In this document: piece by piece, positions 36,899-45,461 of the stretch
How positions within the stretch are numbered: the first letter of the stretch is position 1
Layout of the letters: every line of letters starts with the position of its first letter
Assembly: GCF_024741795.1 (NCBI RefSeq)
Contig: NZ_CP102950.1
Coordinates: forward strand, 186,001-250,000
Reading direction: 5' to 3'
Source of the DNA: Arthrobacter sp. CJ23
GTDB taxonomy: Bacteria; Actinomycetota; Actinomycetes; Actinomycetales; Micrococcaceae
Length of the DNA: 64,000 nucleotides
Program-made: the position numbers and the translations under genes
The notes under the pieces: model-generated
What the model saw: only the letters and a program-made list of their open reading frames with translations
Told to the model about the DNA's origin: nothing
Databases searched by the model: none

Positions 36899-37909
36899 AT
36901 GACGAAAAGCAACGCGAGGCTTCCCCGGCTTGAGGATGTGGCGGAGCGGGCCGGGGTCTCCCACCAGACCGTCTCCCGCGTGATCAACAACCACCCGAAC
37001 GTCAGCAAGGCCACGCGCGAGCGCGTCGAAGCGGCCATCGCCGAGCTTGGCTACCGGCGCAACACTGCGGCGCGGAGCCTGGTCACCCGCAGGTCGCAGA
37101 CCATCGGCGTGCTGGGCAGCGAGTTGTCCCAGTATGGTCCCGCCAACACGCTGCTGGGAGTTGAGCAGGCCGCCCGCGACGCCGGTTATTTCGTCAGCAT
37201 CGCGGCCCTGAAGACGGTGAGCCGGGAAGCGATTTTCGATGCCATAGGGCATTTCATGGACCAGTCCGTGGACGGGATTGTGGTGATCGTGCCGCATTCG
37301 GAGACACTCCTCGCCCTGGCTGAACTGCAACCCGGCGTGCCGGTGGTGGCCGTGGGGTCCCTGGGCAGCGGGACGGTCAGCGGAGCCATGGTGGACCAGC
37401 GGCGGGGCGCGGAGCTGGCCGTCGCGCACCTGATCGAGCAGGGCCACCGCCGGATCGGGCATGTGGCGGGGCCCCAGGACTGGATCGACGCCGTAGCCCG
37501 GGCAGAGGCGTGGAGTGCGGCGCTGCGCTCCGCCGGCCTGGATGACAGCCTGATGGTGGAAGGGGACTGGAGCGCCGGCAGCGGCTACGAGATCGGCCGC
37601 CGGCTCGCGGCGGAAAGGTCCGCCACCGCAATCTTCGTGGGCAACGACCAGATGTCCCTGGGCCTGCTGCGCGCCTTCAATGAGGCCGGCGTCCGCGTGC
37701 CGGAGGACGTCTCGGTGGTGGGCTTCGACGACCAGCCCGAGTCCGGCTACTTCACCCCGCCGCTCACCACTGTGCGCCAGGACTTCGAGGAGCTGGGCCG
37801 GCGTTGCATGGACCTGATGCTGGGCGCCATCGGGAACGGCGGGGACGTGAGCACCACGGTTGTGGAGCCTGAGCTCGTCATCCGCCGGAGCACCGCAGCC
37901 CCGGCCTGA
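36899..37909 (+). CDS. LacI-family transcriptional regulator 1 (probable arabinose repressor)
   Basis: Sugar-responsive repressor, about 336 residues from ATG 36899. GTG 36866 and ATG 36869 are in-frame alternatives, but they add residues before a typical LacI N-terminus and sit on a GATAAT that looks like a -10 box. The helix-turn-helix is LEDVAERAGVSHQTVSRVINNHPNVS, followed by the hinge helix AIAELGYRRNTAARSLVTRR. The effector domain is of the periplasmic-binding type (QTIGVLGSEL, VDGIVVIVP, FVGNDQMSLGLL, VSVVGFDD). It lies directly upstream of the ara operon, whose promoter carries a LacI-type operator. It is strikingly similar to the second regulator at 42937, including the whole recognition helix. 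Confidence 0.9.
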   Translation: MTKSNARLPRLEDVAERAGVSHQTVSRVINNHPNVSKATRERVEAAIAELGYRRNTAARSLVTRRSQTIGVLGSELSQYGPANTLLGVEQAARDAGYFVSIAALKTVSREAIFDAIGHFMDQSVDGIVVIVPHSETLLALAELQPGVPVVAVGSLGSGTVSGAMVDQRRGAELAVAHLIEQGHRRIGHVAGPQDWIDAVARAEAWSAALRSAGLDDSLMVEGDWSAGSGYEIGRRLAAERSATAIFVGNDQMSLGLLRAFNEAGVRVPEDVSVVGFDDQPESGYFTPPLTTVRQDFEELGRRCMDLMLGAIGNGGDVSTTVVEPELVIRRSTAAPA

Positions 37910-37918
37910 TCCACGTTC

Positions 37919-37941
37919 CCGGACCCTTCTTCATGGGTCCG
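37919..37941 (+). terminator. Small hairpin after LacI regulator 1
   Basis: CGGACCC / GGGTCCG with an 8-nt loop, followed by a pyrimidine-rich TGCGTTTCCTGCTTCTCC. Possible terminator between the regulator gene and the ara promoter; no clean T-run. Confidence 0.5.
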
Positions 37942-37970
37942 TGCGTTTCCTGCTTCTCCAACGAAGGCAC

Positions 37971-38000
37971 TTGACGCGGCAAGTTGTTAGCGCTCACAAT
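37971..38000 (+). promoter_or_regulatory. araB promoter with LacI-type operator
   Basis: The -35 TTGACG (37971-37976) and -10 CACAAT (37995-38000) are 18 nt apart. The operator TTGTTAGCGCTCACAA (37984-37999) is a near-perfect palindrome filling the spacer and the -10 box, so repressor and polymerase would exclude each other. Confidence 0.82.
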
Positions 38001-38043
38001 GGTTCCAGGCCGCGAAACGGCGTGCTTATTACTTGGAGGATTC

Positions 38044-39768
38044 ATGGACGTCGCAGCAGACGGCAGCGAAAACTATGTCATTGGGGTGGACTACGGCACC
38101 CTGTCCGGCCGGGCCGTGGTGGTCCGGGTCCGGGACGGCAAGGAACTCGGCAGCGGAGTGTTCGATTACCCGCACGCAGTGGTCACTGAAGCCCTCCCCT
38201 CGGGCCTTGCCGGCGTTGCCGAGGCGGATGCCGTCCGCCTTCCCGGGGAATGGGCGCTGCAGGTGCCCAATGACTACCGGGACGTCCTCCGCCATGCGGT
38301 CCCTGCCGCGATCGCAGACGCCGGGATCGACCCGGCCGCCGTCGTCGGGATTGCCACCGACTTCACTGCCTGCACCATGGTTCCTGTCATTGCGGACGGC
38401 ACCCCGCTCAACGAGGTGCCGGGCTTCGCCAACCGGCCGCACGCCTATGTGAAGCTGTGGCGCCACCACGCGGCCCAGCCGCAGGCCGACCGCATCAACG
38501 AACTCGCCACGGAACGAGGCGAATCCTGGCTGCCGCGCTACGGCGGGCTCATCTCCTCGGAATGGGAATTCGCCAAGGGACTGCAACTGCTGGAAGAGGA
38601 CCCCGAAGCCTATGCACACATGGACCGCTGGGTGGAAGCCGCCGACTGGATTGTCTGGCAGCTGTGCGGCAACTACGTCCGCAACGCCTGCACCGCCGGG
38701 TACAAGGGCATCTACCAGGACGGCCGCTACCCCTCGGAGGAGTTCCTCGCCGCGCTGAATCCGGAGTTCAAGGACTTCGTCAGCAGCAAGCTGGACCACG
38801 CCATCGGCCGGCTGGGCGACGCCGCCGGCTACCTCACGGCAGAGGCCGCCGCCTGGACCGGGCTGCCGGAGGGAATCGCCGTCGCGGTTGGCAACGTGGA
38901 CGCCCACGTCTCGGCGCCCGCAGCCAAGGCCGTGGAACCGGGCCAGCTGGTGGCCATCATGGGCACCTCCACCTGCCACGTCATGAACGGCGACGAACTC
39001 CGCGAAGTCCCCGGCATGTGCGGCGTGGTGGACGGCGGCATCGTGGACGGGCTCTGGGGCTACGAGGCCGGGCAGTCCGGCGTGGGCGACATCTTCGGCT
39101 GGTTCACCAGGAACGGCGTGCCCCCGGAATACCACCAGGCCGCCGCTGCCGCCGGGCTGGGCATCCACGAATACCTCACCGAGCTCGCCTCCCGCCAGGC
39201 CATCGGCCAGCACGGCCTGATCGCGCTCGACTGGCACTCGGGCAACCGCTCGGTGCTGGTGGACCACGAACTCTCCGGCGTGGTGGTGGGCCAGACCCTC
39301 GCCACGAAGCCTGAAGACACCTACCGTGCCCTGCTCGAAGCAACCGCCTTCGGCACCCGCACCATCGTGGACGCCTTCCGCGATTCCGGCGTGCCGGTGA
39401 AGGAGTTCATCGTGGCCGGCGGCCTCCTGAAGAACAAGCTCCTGATGCAGATCTACGCGGACGTGACCGGCCTCCGGCTCTCCACCATCGGCTCCACCCA
39501 GGGACCCGCCCTGGGCTCGGCCATCCACGCAGCGGTCGCGGCCGGAAAGTTCGCCGACATCCGGGAAGCCGCGGCAGCGATGGGCGCCGCCCCCGGTGAG
39601 GTGTACACGCCCATCCCGGAAAACGTCGCAGCCTACGAGGAACTGTTCCAGGAATACCGCACCCTGCATGACTACTTCGGCCGCGGGGCCAACGAGGTCA
39701 TGCACCGGCTGAAGGCCATCCAGCGGAACAGCGTCCGTCCCCTTGTTGCCGCCGGGGCCCTGGCATGA
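38044..39768 (+). CDS. araB: L-ribulokinase
   Basis: Cytoplasmic FGGY-family kinase that phosphorylates L-ribulose to L-ribulose 5-phosphate with ATP. It has 574 residues, as expected for AraB. Start ATG 38044 has GGAGGA immediately upstream (38035-38040); the frame is open upstream but without a ribosome site. The N-terminal ATPase motif is VIGVDYGTLSGRAVVV; later motifs include GIATDFTACTMVP, ALDWHSGNRSVL and the FGGY C-terminal signature region EFIVAGGLLKNKLLMQIYADV. The stop overlaps araD by ATGA, so the genes are co-translated. Expected to be induced by arabinose through the upstream operator. Confidence 0.96.
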   Translation: MDVAADGSENYVIGVDYGTLSGRAVVVRVRDGKELGSGVFDYPHAVVTEALPSGLAGVAEADAVRLPGEWALQVPNDYRDVLRHAVPAAIADAGIDPAAVVGIATDFTACTMVPVIADGTPLNEVPGFANRPHAYVKLWRHHAAQPQADRINELATERGESWLPRYGGLISSEWEFAKGLQLLEEDPEAYAHMDRWVEAADWIVWQLCGNYVRNACTAGYKGIYQDGRYPSEEFLAALNPEFKDFVSSKLDHAIGRLGDAAGYLTAEAAAWTGLPEGIAVAVGNVDAHVSAPAAKAVEPGQLVAIMGTSTCHVMNGDELREVPGMCGVVDGGIVDGLWGYEAGQSGVGDIFGWFTRNGVPPEYHQAAAAAGLGIHEYLTELASRQAIGQHGLIALDWHSGNRSVLVDHELSGVVVGQTLATKPEDTYRALLEATAFGTRTIVDAFRDSGVPVKEFIVAGGLLKNKLLMQIYADVTGLRLSTIGSTQGPALGSAIHAAVAAGKFADIREAAAAMGAAPGEVYTPIPENVAAYEELFQEYRTLHDYFGRGANEVMHRLKAIQRNSVRPLVAAGALA

Positions 39769-40472
39769 GCACGCTGCTGGAAACTATCGCCCGGATCCGC
39801 GCCGAGGTCTGCGGACTGCACGCCGAGCTGACGCGCTACGAACTGGTGGTCTGGACTGCCGGGAACGTCTCCGCCCGCGTCCCCGGCCATGACCTCATGG
39901 TCATCAAGCCCTCGGGCGTCTCCTATGCGGACCTGACGCCGGAGTCCATGGTGGTCACGGACCTGTACGGGGTGCCTGTCAGTGGTACCAACATCGGAAG
40001 CGGCGGCACGGTGGAGTGGGGCAACCCGGGGCTGTCGCCGTCGTCGGACACCGCCGCCCATGCGTACGTGTACCGGAACATGCCCGACGTCGGGGGAGTG
40101 GTCCACACGCACTCCACCTATGCCACGGCCTGGGCTGCGCGGGGCGAGCCGATCCCGTGCGTGCTCACCATGATGGGCGACGAGTTCGGCGGCACCATCC
40201 CGGTGGGCCCCTTCGCACTGATCGGCGACGACTCGATCGGGCAGGGCATCGTGGAGACACTGAAGAACTCCAGTTCGCCCGCGGTCCTCATGCAGAACCA
40301 CGGCCCCTTCACCATCGGCAAGGACGCGAAGTCGGCGGTCAAGGCCGCCGTGATGTGCGAGGAAGTCGCACGCACCGTCCATATTTCGCGCCAGCTGGGC
40401 GAGCCGCTGCCCATTGACCAGGCCAAGATCGCATCCCTCTACGAGCGGTACCAGAACGTCTACGGGCGCTGA
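39765..40472 (+). CDS. araD: L-ribulose-5-phosphate 4-epimerase
   Basis: Class II aldolase-fold zinc enzyme of 235 residues that converts L-ribulose 5-phosphate to D-xylulose 5-phosphate, feeding the pentose phosphate pathway. Visible residues: GNVSAR near the N-terminus, LMVIKPSGVSY for phosphate binding, the zinc-binding VVHTHSTYATAWA pair of histidines, and VLMQNHGPFTIGKDA with the third zinc histidine. ATG 39765 overlaps the araB stop. Confidence 0.95.
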   Translation: MSTLLETIARIRAEVCGLHAELTRYELVVWTAGNVSARVPGHDLMVIKPSGVSYADLTPESMVVTDLYGVPVSGTNIGSGGTVEWGNPGLSPSSDTAAHAYVYRNMPDVGGVVHTHSTYATAWAARGEPIPCVLTMMGDEFGGTIPVGPFALIGDDSIGQGIVETLKNSSSPAVLMQNHGPFTIGKDAKSAVKAAVMCEEVARTVHISRQLGEPLPIDQAKIASLYERYQNVYGR

Positions 40473-40526
40473 CGCCCCGAACAACCCTCCCGGCCCACGA
40501 ACCCCCAAACTTTTCAGGAGCACACC

Positions 40527-42047
40527 ATGCCCAACGCCAACAACACCTCCCTGCAGCAGTACGAGGTCTGGTTCCTCACCGGCAGCCAGCACCTCTACGG
40601 CGAGGACGTCCTCAAGCAGGTGGCGGCGCAGTCGCAGGAGATCGCCGCCGTCCTCAACGCTGCCTCGGATGTGCCGGTCAAGCTCGTCTGGAAGCCCGTG
40701 CTGACGGACTCGGACGCCATCCGCCGCACCGCGCTGGAGGCCAACTCGGACGATGCCGTGATCGGCGTGACCGCCTGGATGCACACGTTCAGCCCCGCGA
40801 AGATGTGGATCCAGGGCCTGGACCTGCTGCGCAAGCCGCTGCTGCACCTGCACACCCAGGCCAACCGGGACCTGCCGTGGGCGGACATCGATTTCGACTT
40901 CATGAACCTCAACCAGGCAGCCCACGGCGACCGCGAGTTCGGGTACATCCAGTCGCGTCTCGGCGTGCCGCGGAAGACCGTCGTCGGGCATGTCAGCAAC
41001 CCCGAGGTCGCCCGCCAGGTGGGCGCCTGGCAGCGCGCCGCCGCCGGCTGGGCCGCCGTCCGCACCCTCAAACTGACCCGCTTCGGCGACAACATGCGCA
41101 ACGTGGCCGTCACCGAAGGCGACAAGACCGAAGCCGAGCTGCGCTTCGGCGTCTCGGTCAACACCTGGTCCGTGAACGAGCTCGCCGACGCCGTGCACGG
41201 CGCCGCGGAGTCCGACGTCGACGCCCTGGTGGCAGAGTACGAGCGCCTTTACGAGGTGGTTCCTGAGCTGCAAAAGGGCGGTGCCCGCCACGAGTCGCTG
41301 CGCTACAGCGCCCGCATCGAACTGGGCCTGCGTAGCTTCCTTGAAGCGAACGGTTCGGCCGCGTTCACCACATCGTTCGAGGACCTGGGCGAGCTGCGCC
41401 AGCTCCCGGGCATGGCCGTCCAGCGGCTCATGGCCGACGGCTACGGCTTCGGCGCCGAGGGCGACTGGAAGACCGCCATCCTGGTCCGCGCGGCCAAGGT
41501 CATGGGCGCCGGCCTGCCCGGCGGCGCCTCCCTCATGGAGGACTACACCTACCACCTGGAGCCCGGCTCGGAGAAGATCCTGGGCGCCCACATGCTCGAG
41601 GTCTGCCCGTCCCTGACCGCGAAGAAGCCTCGCGTGGAGGTCCACCCGCTGGGCATCGGCGGCAAGGAAGACCCCGTCCGCATGGTCTTCGACACCGACG
41701 CCGGACCCGGCGTGGTCGTGGCGCTCTCAGACATGCGCGACCGCTTCCGCCTGGTCGCGAATGCCGTGGACGTGGTGGACCTCGACCAGCCGCTGCCCAA
41801 CCTCCCCGTCGCCCGGGCCCTCTGGTCACCCAAGCCCGACTTCGCCACCTCGGCCGCCGCGTGGCTCACCGCCGGCGCCGCCCACCACACGGTATTGTCC
41901 ACGCAGGTGGGCCTGGACGTGTTCGAGGACTTCGCCGAAATCGCCAAGACAGAACTCCTCACCATCGACGAAGGCACCACCATCAAACAGTTCAAGAAGG
42001 AACTCAACTGGAACGCCGCCTACTACAAGCTGGCCGGCGGCCTGTGA
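40527..42047 (+). CDS. araA: L-arabinose isomerase
   Basis: Cytoplasmic metal-dependent isomerase of 506 residues that converts L-arabinose to L-ribulose. A good AGGAG lies at 40515-40519. Diagnostic stretches include [17 protein letters not shown] at the N-terminus, [46 protein letters not shown] and GAEGDWKTA, which carry the metal-binding Glu and His residues of AraA. It is the third gene of the araBDA operon, with 54 bp after araD and a GTGA overlap with the following epimerase gene. Confidence 0.97.
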   Translation: MPNANNTSLQQYEVWFLTGSQHLYGEDVLKQVAAQSQEIAAVLNAASDVPVKLVWKPVLTDSDAIRRTALEANSDDAVIGVTAWMHTFSPAKMWIQGLDLLRKPLLHLHTQANRDLPWADIDFDFMNLNQAAHGDREFGYIQSRLGVPRKTVVGHVSNPEVARQVGAWQRAAAGWAAVRTLKLTRFGDNMRNVAVTEGDKTEAELRFGVSVNTWSVNELADAVHGAAESDVDALVAEYERLYEVVPELQKGGARHESLRYSARIELGLRSFLEANGSAAFTTSFEDLGELRQLPGMAVQRLMADGYGFGAEGDWKTAILVRAAKVMGAGLPGGASLMEDYTYHLEPGSEKILGAHMLEVCPSLTAKKPRVEVHPLGIGGKEDPVRMVFDTDAGPGVVVALSDMRDRFRLVANAVDVVDLDQPLPNLPVARALWSPKPDFATSAAAWLTAGAAHHTVLSTQVGLDVFEDFAEIAKTELLTIDEGTTIKQFKKELNWNAAYYKLAGGL

Positions 42048-42940
42048 GCACAGAATTCACGCTGAGCGCGGGCGGTTACACCGCCGTTGTCACCGCCCGC
42101 GCCGCCGCCCTGCGTGTCCTTCAGTTCGAGGGCCGCGACCTGGTGGTTCCCTTCGCCGCTGGCGGGCCCATCCCCGACTACCGGGGCATCATCGCCGCAC
42201 CCTGGCCCAACCGGATCGCGGACGGCGCCTACCGTTTCGACGGCGAGATGCACCATCTCCCGGTCAACGAGCCGGAGCGCGGCACATCGCTGCACGGGCT
42301 CGCTTTCCCGCTGGACTGGTCGCCCAAGGAGCACGACGCCGCTTCGCTCACCTTGACGTGCGCGGTGGGCCCTTCTGCGGGCTACCCCTTTGAGCTGGAG
42401 CTGCGGGCGCATTACGTCCTGGACGACGCCGGGCTGCACTGCTCCGTCACGGCGGAGAACACCGGTGCCGCTACAGCCCCCTACGGCGTCTGCCCGCACC
42501 CCTACCTGGTGGCCGGCCTCTCTCCGCTGGACGAGTGGGTCCTTGAGCTCCCCGCCGCTTCCTTCCTGGAGGTCACCCCGGACAGGCTCCTGCCGCTGGG
42601 CACGGTGCCGGTGGACGGCCACGCCTTCGACTTCCGGGCGCCCCGGGCGATCGGCGCTACCGAAATCGACCACGCCTTCACGGACCTGGCGTTCGACGAC
42701 GGGCTGGCGCGCCTGTCGCTGCGCGACCCGGCGGGCACCGGCGTCGGGATGTCCTGGGACCGGAACTGCCCCTGGCTGCAGATCCACACGGCCGACAAGC
42801 AGCCGCCCGTCCCCGGCAGACTGGGCCTGGCCGTGGAGCCCATGACATGCCCGCCAGATGCCTTCAACAGCGGCAGGGACCTGGTCCGCCTGGAGCCCGG
42901 TGCCACGCACCGGGCGGCCTGGAGCATCTTCGCCGCGTGA
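42044..42940 (+). CDS. galM: Aldose 1-epimerase family protein
   Basis: Mutarotase-like protein of 298 residues that would interconvert sugar anomers so that imported arabinose can enter AraA. GTG 42044 overlaps the araA stop (GTGA). Family motifs: [16 protein letters not shown] (active-site Arg), [11 protein letters not shown] (His), CPHPYL (His), and HAFTDL. A Glu in [15 protein letters not shown] near the C-terminus is the probable catalytic base, matching LEPQ/EPMT motifs of the YihR/GalM branch. The stop overlaps the next start (GTGA), so it is part of the ara transcript. Confidence 0.9.
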   Translation: MSTEFTLSAGGYTAVVTARAAALRVLQFEGRDLVVPFAAGGPIPDYRGIIAAPWPNRIADGAYRFDGEMHHLPVNEPERGTSLHGLAFPLDWSPKEHDAASLTLTCAVGPSAGYPFELELRAHYVLDDAGLHCSVTAENTGAATAPYGVCPHPYLVAGLSPLDEWVLELPAASFLEVTPDRLLPLGTVPVDGHAFDFRAPRAIGATEIDHAFTDLAFDDGLARLSLRDPAGTGVGMSWDRNCPWLQIHTADKQPPVPGRLGLAVEPMTCPPDAFNSGRDLVRLEPGATHRAAWSIFAA

Positions 42941-43953
42941 GCAAACACACCGCGCCACGTCCTCCCGTCATGGAAGACGTGGCGCGCCTTGCCGGGGTAT
43001 CCCACCAGACCGTTTCCCGGGTGCTGAACATGCATCCGAACGTCAGCGCCCAGACCCGCCAACGCGTGGAACTGGCCATCGCCGAGCTGGGGTACCGGCG
43101 CAACACCGCCGCCCGCAGCCTTGTCACCCGGCGCTCCCAGACCATCGGAGTGCTGGGCGCCGGCATGGCCCACTACGGCCCCGCCAACACTTTGCTGGGC
43201 ATCCAGCAGGCAGCCCGCGACGAAGGCTATTCCGTCAGTATGGCCAGCCTGAGCCAGGTGACTCCGGCCGGCATCCACGACGCCCTGGAGCGCTTCCTGC
43301 TGCAGTCCGTGGACGGGATCGTGGTGATCGTCCCGCACGAGGCCATGGCGACGGCGTTGCGGACCATCGACGTGTCCGTTCCGTTGGTTGCCGTGGGAAT
43401 CGGGGCGGATGACCGCCTGACAGTCGCAGCCGTGGACCAGCGCGCCGGCGCCGTCCTCGCTGTGCAGCATCTGCTGGACCTCGGCCACACCTCCATTGCC
43501 CACGTTTCCGGGACGCTCGACTGGCTTGACGCAGCCGCCCGGGCCGAAGGCTGGCGCCACACTCTGGAGGGGGCCGGGCTGCAGGACGCCGTCCTGATCC
43601 GGGGAGACTGGAGCGCCGAAAGCGGCTACCGGGCCGGACTGGAACTGGCAGCCACGGGCCATGTCACCGCCCTGTTCGCGGCGAACGACCAGATGGCACT
43701 CGGAGCATTGCGCGCGTTCAGCGAGCTGGGCCTGCGCGTCCCGGAGGACATCAGCGTGGTGGGTTTTGACGACCAGGCCGAGGCCGGGTATTTCGTCCCG
43801 CCACTGACCACTGTGAACCAGGGGTTCACCGAACTCGGCACACGCTGCATCCGGATGCTCCTGAGCGACATGGCCCACGGCCGCTCGGGCGCGGCCTCGG
43901 TCCTCAACCCACAGCTCATGGTCCGGGATTCGACGGCGCCGCCTCGGCGCTGA
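42937..43953 (+). CDS. LacI-family transcriptional regulator 2 (probable arabinose repressor)
   Basis: Last gene of the ara operon, about 338 residues. GTG 42937 overlaps the epimerase stop; ATG 42970 is a shorter alternative. The DNA-binding region is MEDVARLAGVSHQTVSRVLNMHPNVSAQ, nearly identical to regulator 1 (36899) across the recognition helix and on through the hinge (AIAELGYRRNTAARSLVTRRSQTIGVLG). The effector domain differs more. The two paralogues probably bind the same operator class but may answer different sugars. As an in-operon gene it would give negative feedback on araBDA. Confidence 0.92.
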   Translation: MSKHTAPRPPVMEDVARLAGVSHQTVSRVLNMHPNVSAQTRQRVELAIAELGYRRNTAARSLVTRRSQTIGVLGAGMAHYGPANTLLGIQQAARDEGYSVSMASLSQVTPAGIHDALERFLLQSVDGIVVIVPHEAMATALRTIDVSVPLVAVGIGADDRLTVAAVDQRAGAVLAVQHLLDLGHTSIAHVSGTLDWLDAAARAEGWRHTLEGAGLQDAVLIRGDWSAESGYRAGLELAATGHVTALFAANDQMALGALRAFSELGLRVPEDISVVGFDDQAEAGYFVPPLTTVNQGFTELGTRCIRMLLSDMAHGRSGAASVLNPQLMVRDSTAPPRR

Positions 43954-44018
43954 CTGACGTCCGCTGACTGACGTCCGCTGACTGACGTCCGCTGACTGAC
44001 GTCCGCTGACTGACGTCC
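43949..44018. repeat. Five perfect tandem 14-bp repeats
   Basis: The unit GCTGACTGACGTCC is present five times without change, beginning at the stop codon of LacI regulator 2, then breaks into a degenerate GCTGCCCGACGGC. The units contain TGA in several phases and GACGTC palindromes. This is probably a variable-number tandem repeat; it is far too short and spacer-free to be a CRISPR array. Confidence 0.95.
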
Positions 44019-44078
44019 CGCTGCCCGACGGCGGACGGCAGGCAGAACGTCCCGGCGTCGGGCACTTTTCCTTAACAG

Positions 44079-44119
44079 CAGAGTCCCTCCCACAGTTCTG
44101 AACTGCGGGAGGGACTCTG
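44079..44119. terminator. Bidirectional hairpin between convergent ara and mmsB genes
   Basis: CAGAGTCCCTCCC pairs perfectly with GGGAGGGACTCTG, and the loop holds a further CAGTT/AACTG stem. It sits between the convergent ends of regulator 2 and mmsB and likely terminates both. Confidence 0.78.
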
Positions 44120-44153
44120 TCGTTAGGGGCTGGCCCGGTTAAGGTTCCGGCGT

Positions 44154-45455
44154 TCAGGTGCCCGGAGAGCCTGCCCTTACGTGTTCAGCGGACTCAGCCT
44201 GAGCCGGGGCCGGTGCGGGCGCCTGGTCCTTGGCCCGTGGTGAGGACTTGAAGCTGAAGAGCTTGGCGAAGACGGATTCGCCGCCGCTGCGGTTCTTGTT
44301 GAAGATGTCGAAGGCCACGGCGAGCAGGAGCACCAGGCCCTTGATCAGCTGCTGGTAGTCGGTTCCGAGGCCCAGGATGGACATGCCGTTGTTCAGGACG
44401 CCCATGATGAGGCCGCCGATCATGGCACCGGCCACCGTGCCGATGCCGCCCTGGACGGCGGCCCCGCCAATGAAGGCGGCGGCGATGGAATCGAGTTCGA
44501 AGCCGGTGCCGCCGGCCGGCTGGGCGGAATTGAGCCGGGCGGCGAAGATCAGGCCGGCCAGCGCAGCGAGGACGCCCATGTTGACGAACAGGCGGAAGGT
44601 CACCGCCTTGGTCTTGATCCCGGAGAGCTCGGCGGCGTGGAGGTTCCCGCCGATGGCGTACGTGTGCCGGCCGAAGACGCTGTTGTTCATCAGGGCGGAG
44701 TACCCGATGACCAGGGCTGCGAGGACGATCAGCACGATCGGGGTGCCGCGGTAGCTGGCCAGGAGGAAGGTGATGGCGAGCATCAGCAGGGCAATGAACG
44801 CGGTCTTCGTGGCGAACCAGGCCAGGGGCTCGTTTTCCAGCTTGAACTTGCTGCGGACGCGGCGTTCCTTGATGGCCTGGAACAGCAGGGCCGCGGTGCC
44901 GCCGACGCCAAGGATGACGGTGAGCCACTCGAGCACCGAGGTGCCGCCCGCGATGTCCGGGAGGAAGCCCCCGCCGAGCGCGCGGAGCTCCTCCGGGAAC
45001 GGGGTGATCTGCTGGTTCTTGAGGGTGATCAGGGTCAGGCCGCGGAAGATGAGCATGCCGGCGAGGGTGACGATGAACGCCGGGATGCCGACGTACGCGA
45101 TCCAGTACCCCTGCCAGGCGCCCACCAGGGCACCCACCAGGAGGCACGCCGGAATGGCGGCCCACCAGGGCCAGCCCCAGTGCACGATCATCACGCCGGC
45201 CACGGCACCGACGAATCCTGCGATGGAGCCCACGGACAGGTCGATGTGGCCTGCGATGATCACCATGACCATGCCGATGGCCAGGATGAGGATGTAGCTG
45301 TTTTGGACCACCAGGTTGGTGACGTTCTGCGGCTGGAGCAGGATTCCGTCCGTCAGGATCTGGAACAGCAGCACGATCAGGATCAGGGCGACGAAGATGC
45401 CGACCTGGCGGAGGCGGCTTGCCAGGAAGCCTAGAGATTCTCGTAAGGCGGACAT
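44154..45455 (-). CDS. mmsB: Multiple-monosaccharide ABC transporter permease (MmsB/GguB type)
   Basis: Integral membrane subunit of 433 residues for sugar import, of the long XylH/GguB branch. ATG 45455 lies 6 nt after the mmsA stop with AAGGA upstream. Many hydrophobic helices are present. The EAA-like family signature of this permease class is IIAGHIDLSVGSIAGFVGA in the N-terminal third, with GYSALMNNSVFGRHTYAIGGN and FIGGAAVQGGIGTVAGAMIGG later. The C-terminal tail is Lys/Ala/Pro-rich and cytoplasmic. It forms an operon chvE-mmsA-mmsB, reading leftward. Likely substrates are L-arabinose, galactose or xylose. Confidence 0.93.
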   Translation of the reverse strand: MSALRESLGFLASRLRQVGIFVALILIVLLFQILTDGILLQPQNVTNLVVQNSYILILAIGMVMVIIAGHIDLSVGSIAGFVGAVAGVMIVHWGWPWWAAIPACLLVGALVGAWQGYWIAYVGIPAFIVTLAGMLIFRGLTLITLKNQQITPFPEELRALGGGFLPDIAGGTSVLEWLTVILGVGGTAALLFQAIKERRVRSKFKLENEPLAWFATKTAFIALLMLAITFLLASYRGTPIVLIVLAALVIGYSALMNNSVFGRHTYAIGGNLHAAELSGIKTKAVTFRLFVNMGVLAALAGLIFAARLNSAQPAGGTGFELDSIAAAFIGGAAVQGGIGTVAGAMIGGLIMGVLNNGMSILGLGTDYQQLIKGLVLLLAVAFDIFNKNRSGGESVFAKLFSFKSSPRAKDQAPAPAPAQAESAEHVRAGSPGT

Positions 45456-45461
45456 GGTTCG

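Noticed and set aside
38029..39705. Minus-strand open frame opposite araB
   Set aside because: Shadow frame; araB is complete and in an operon.
43949..44018. CRISPR array
   Set aside because: 14-bp units with no spacers and no cas genes; a plain tandem repeat.
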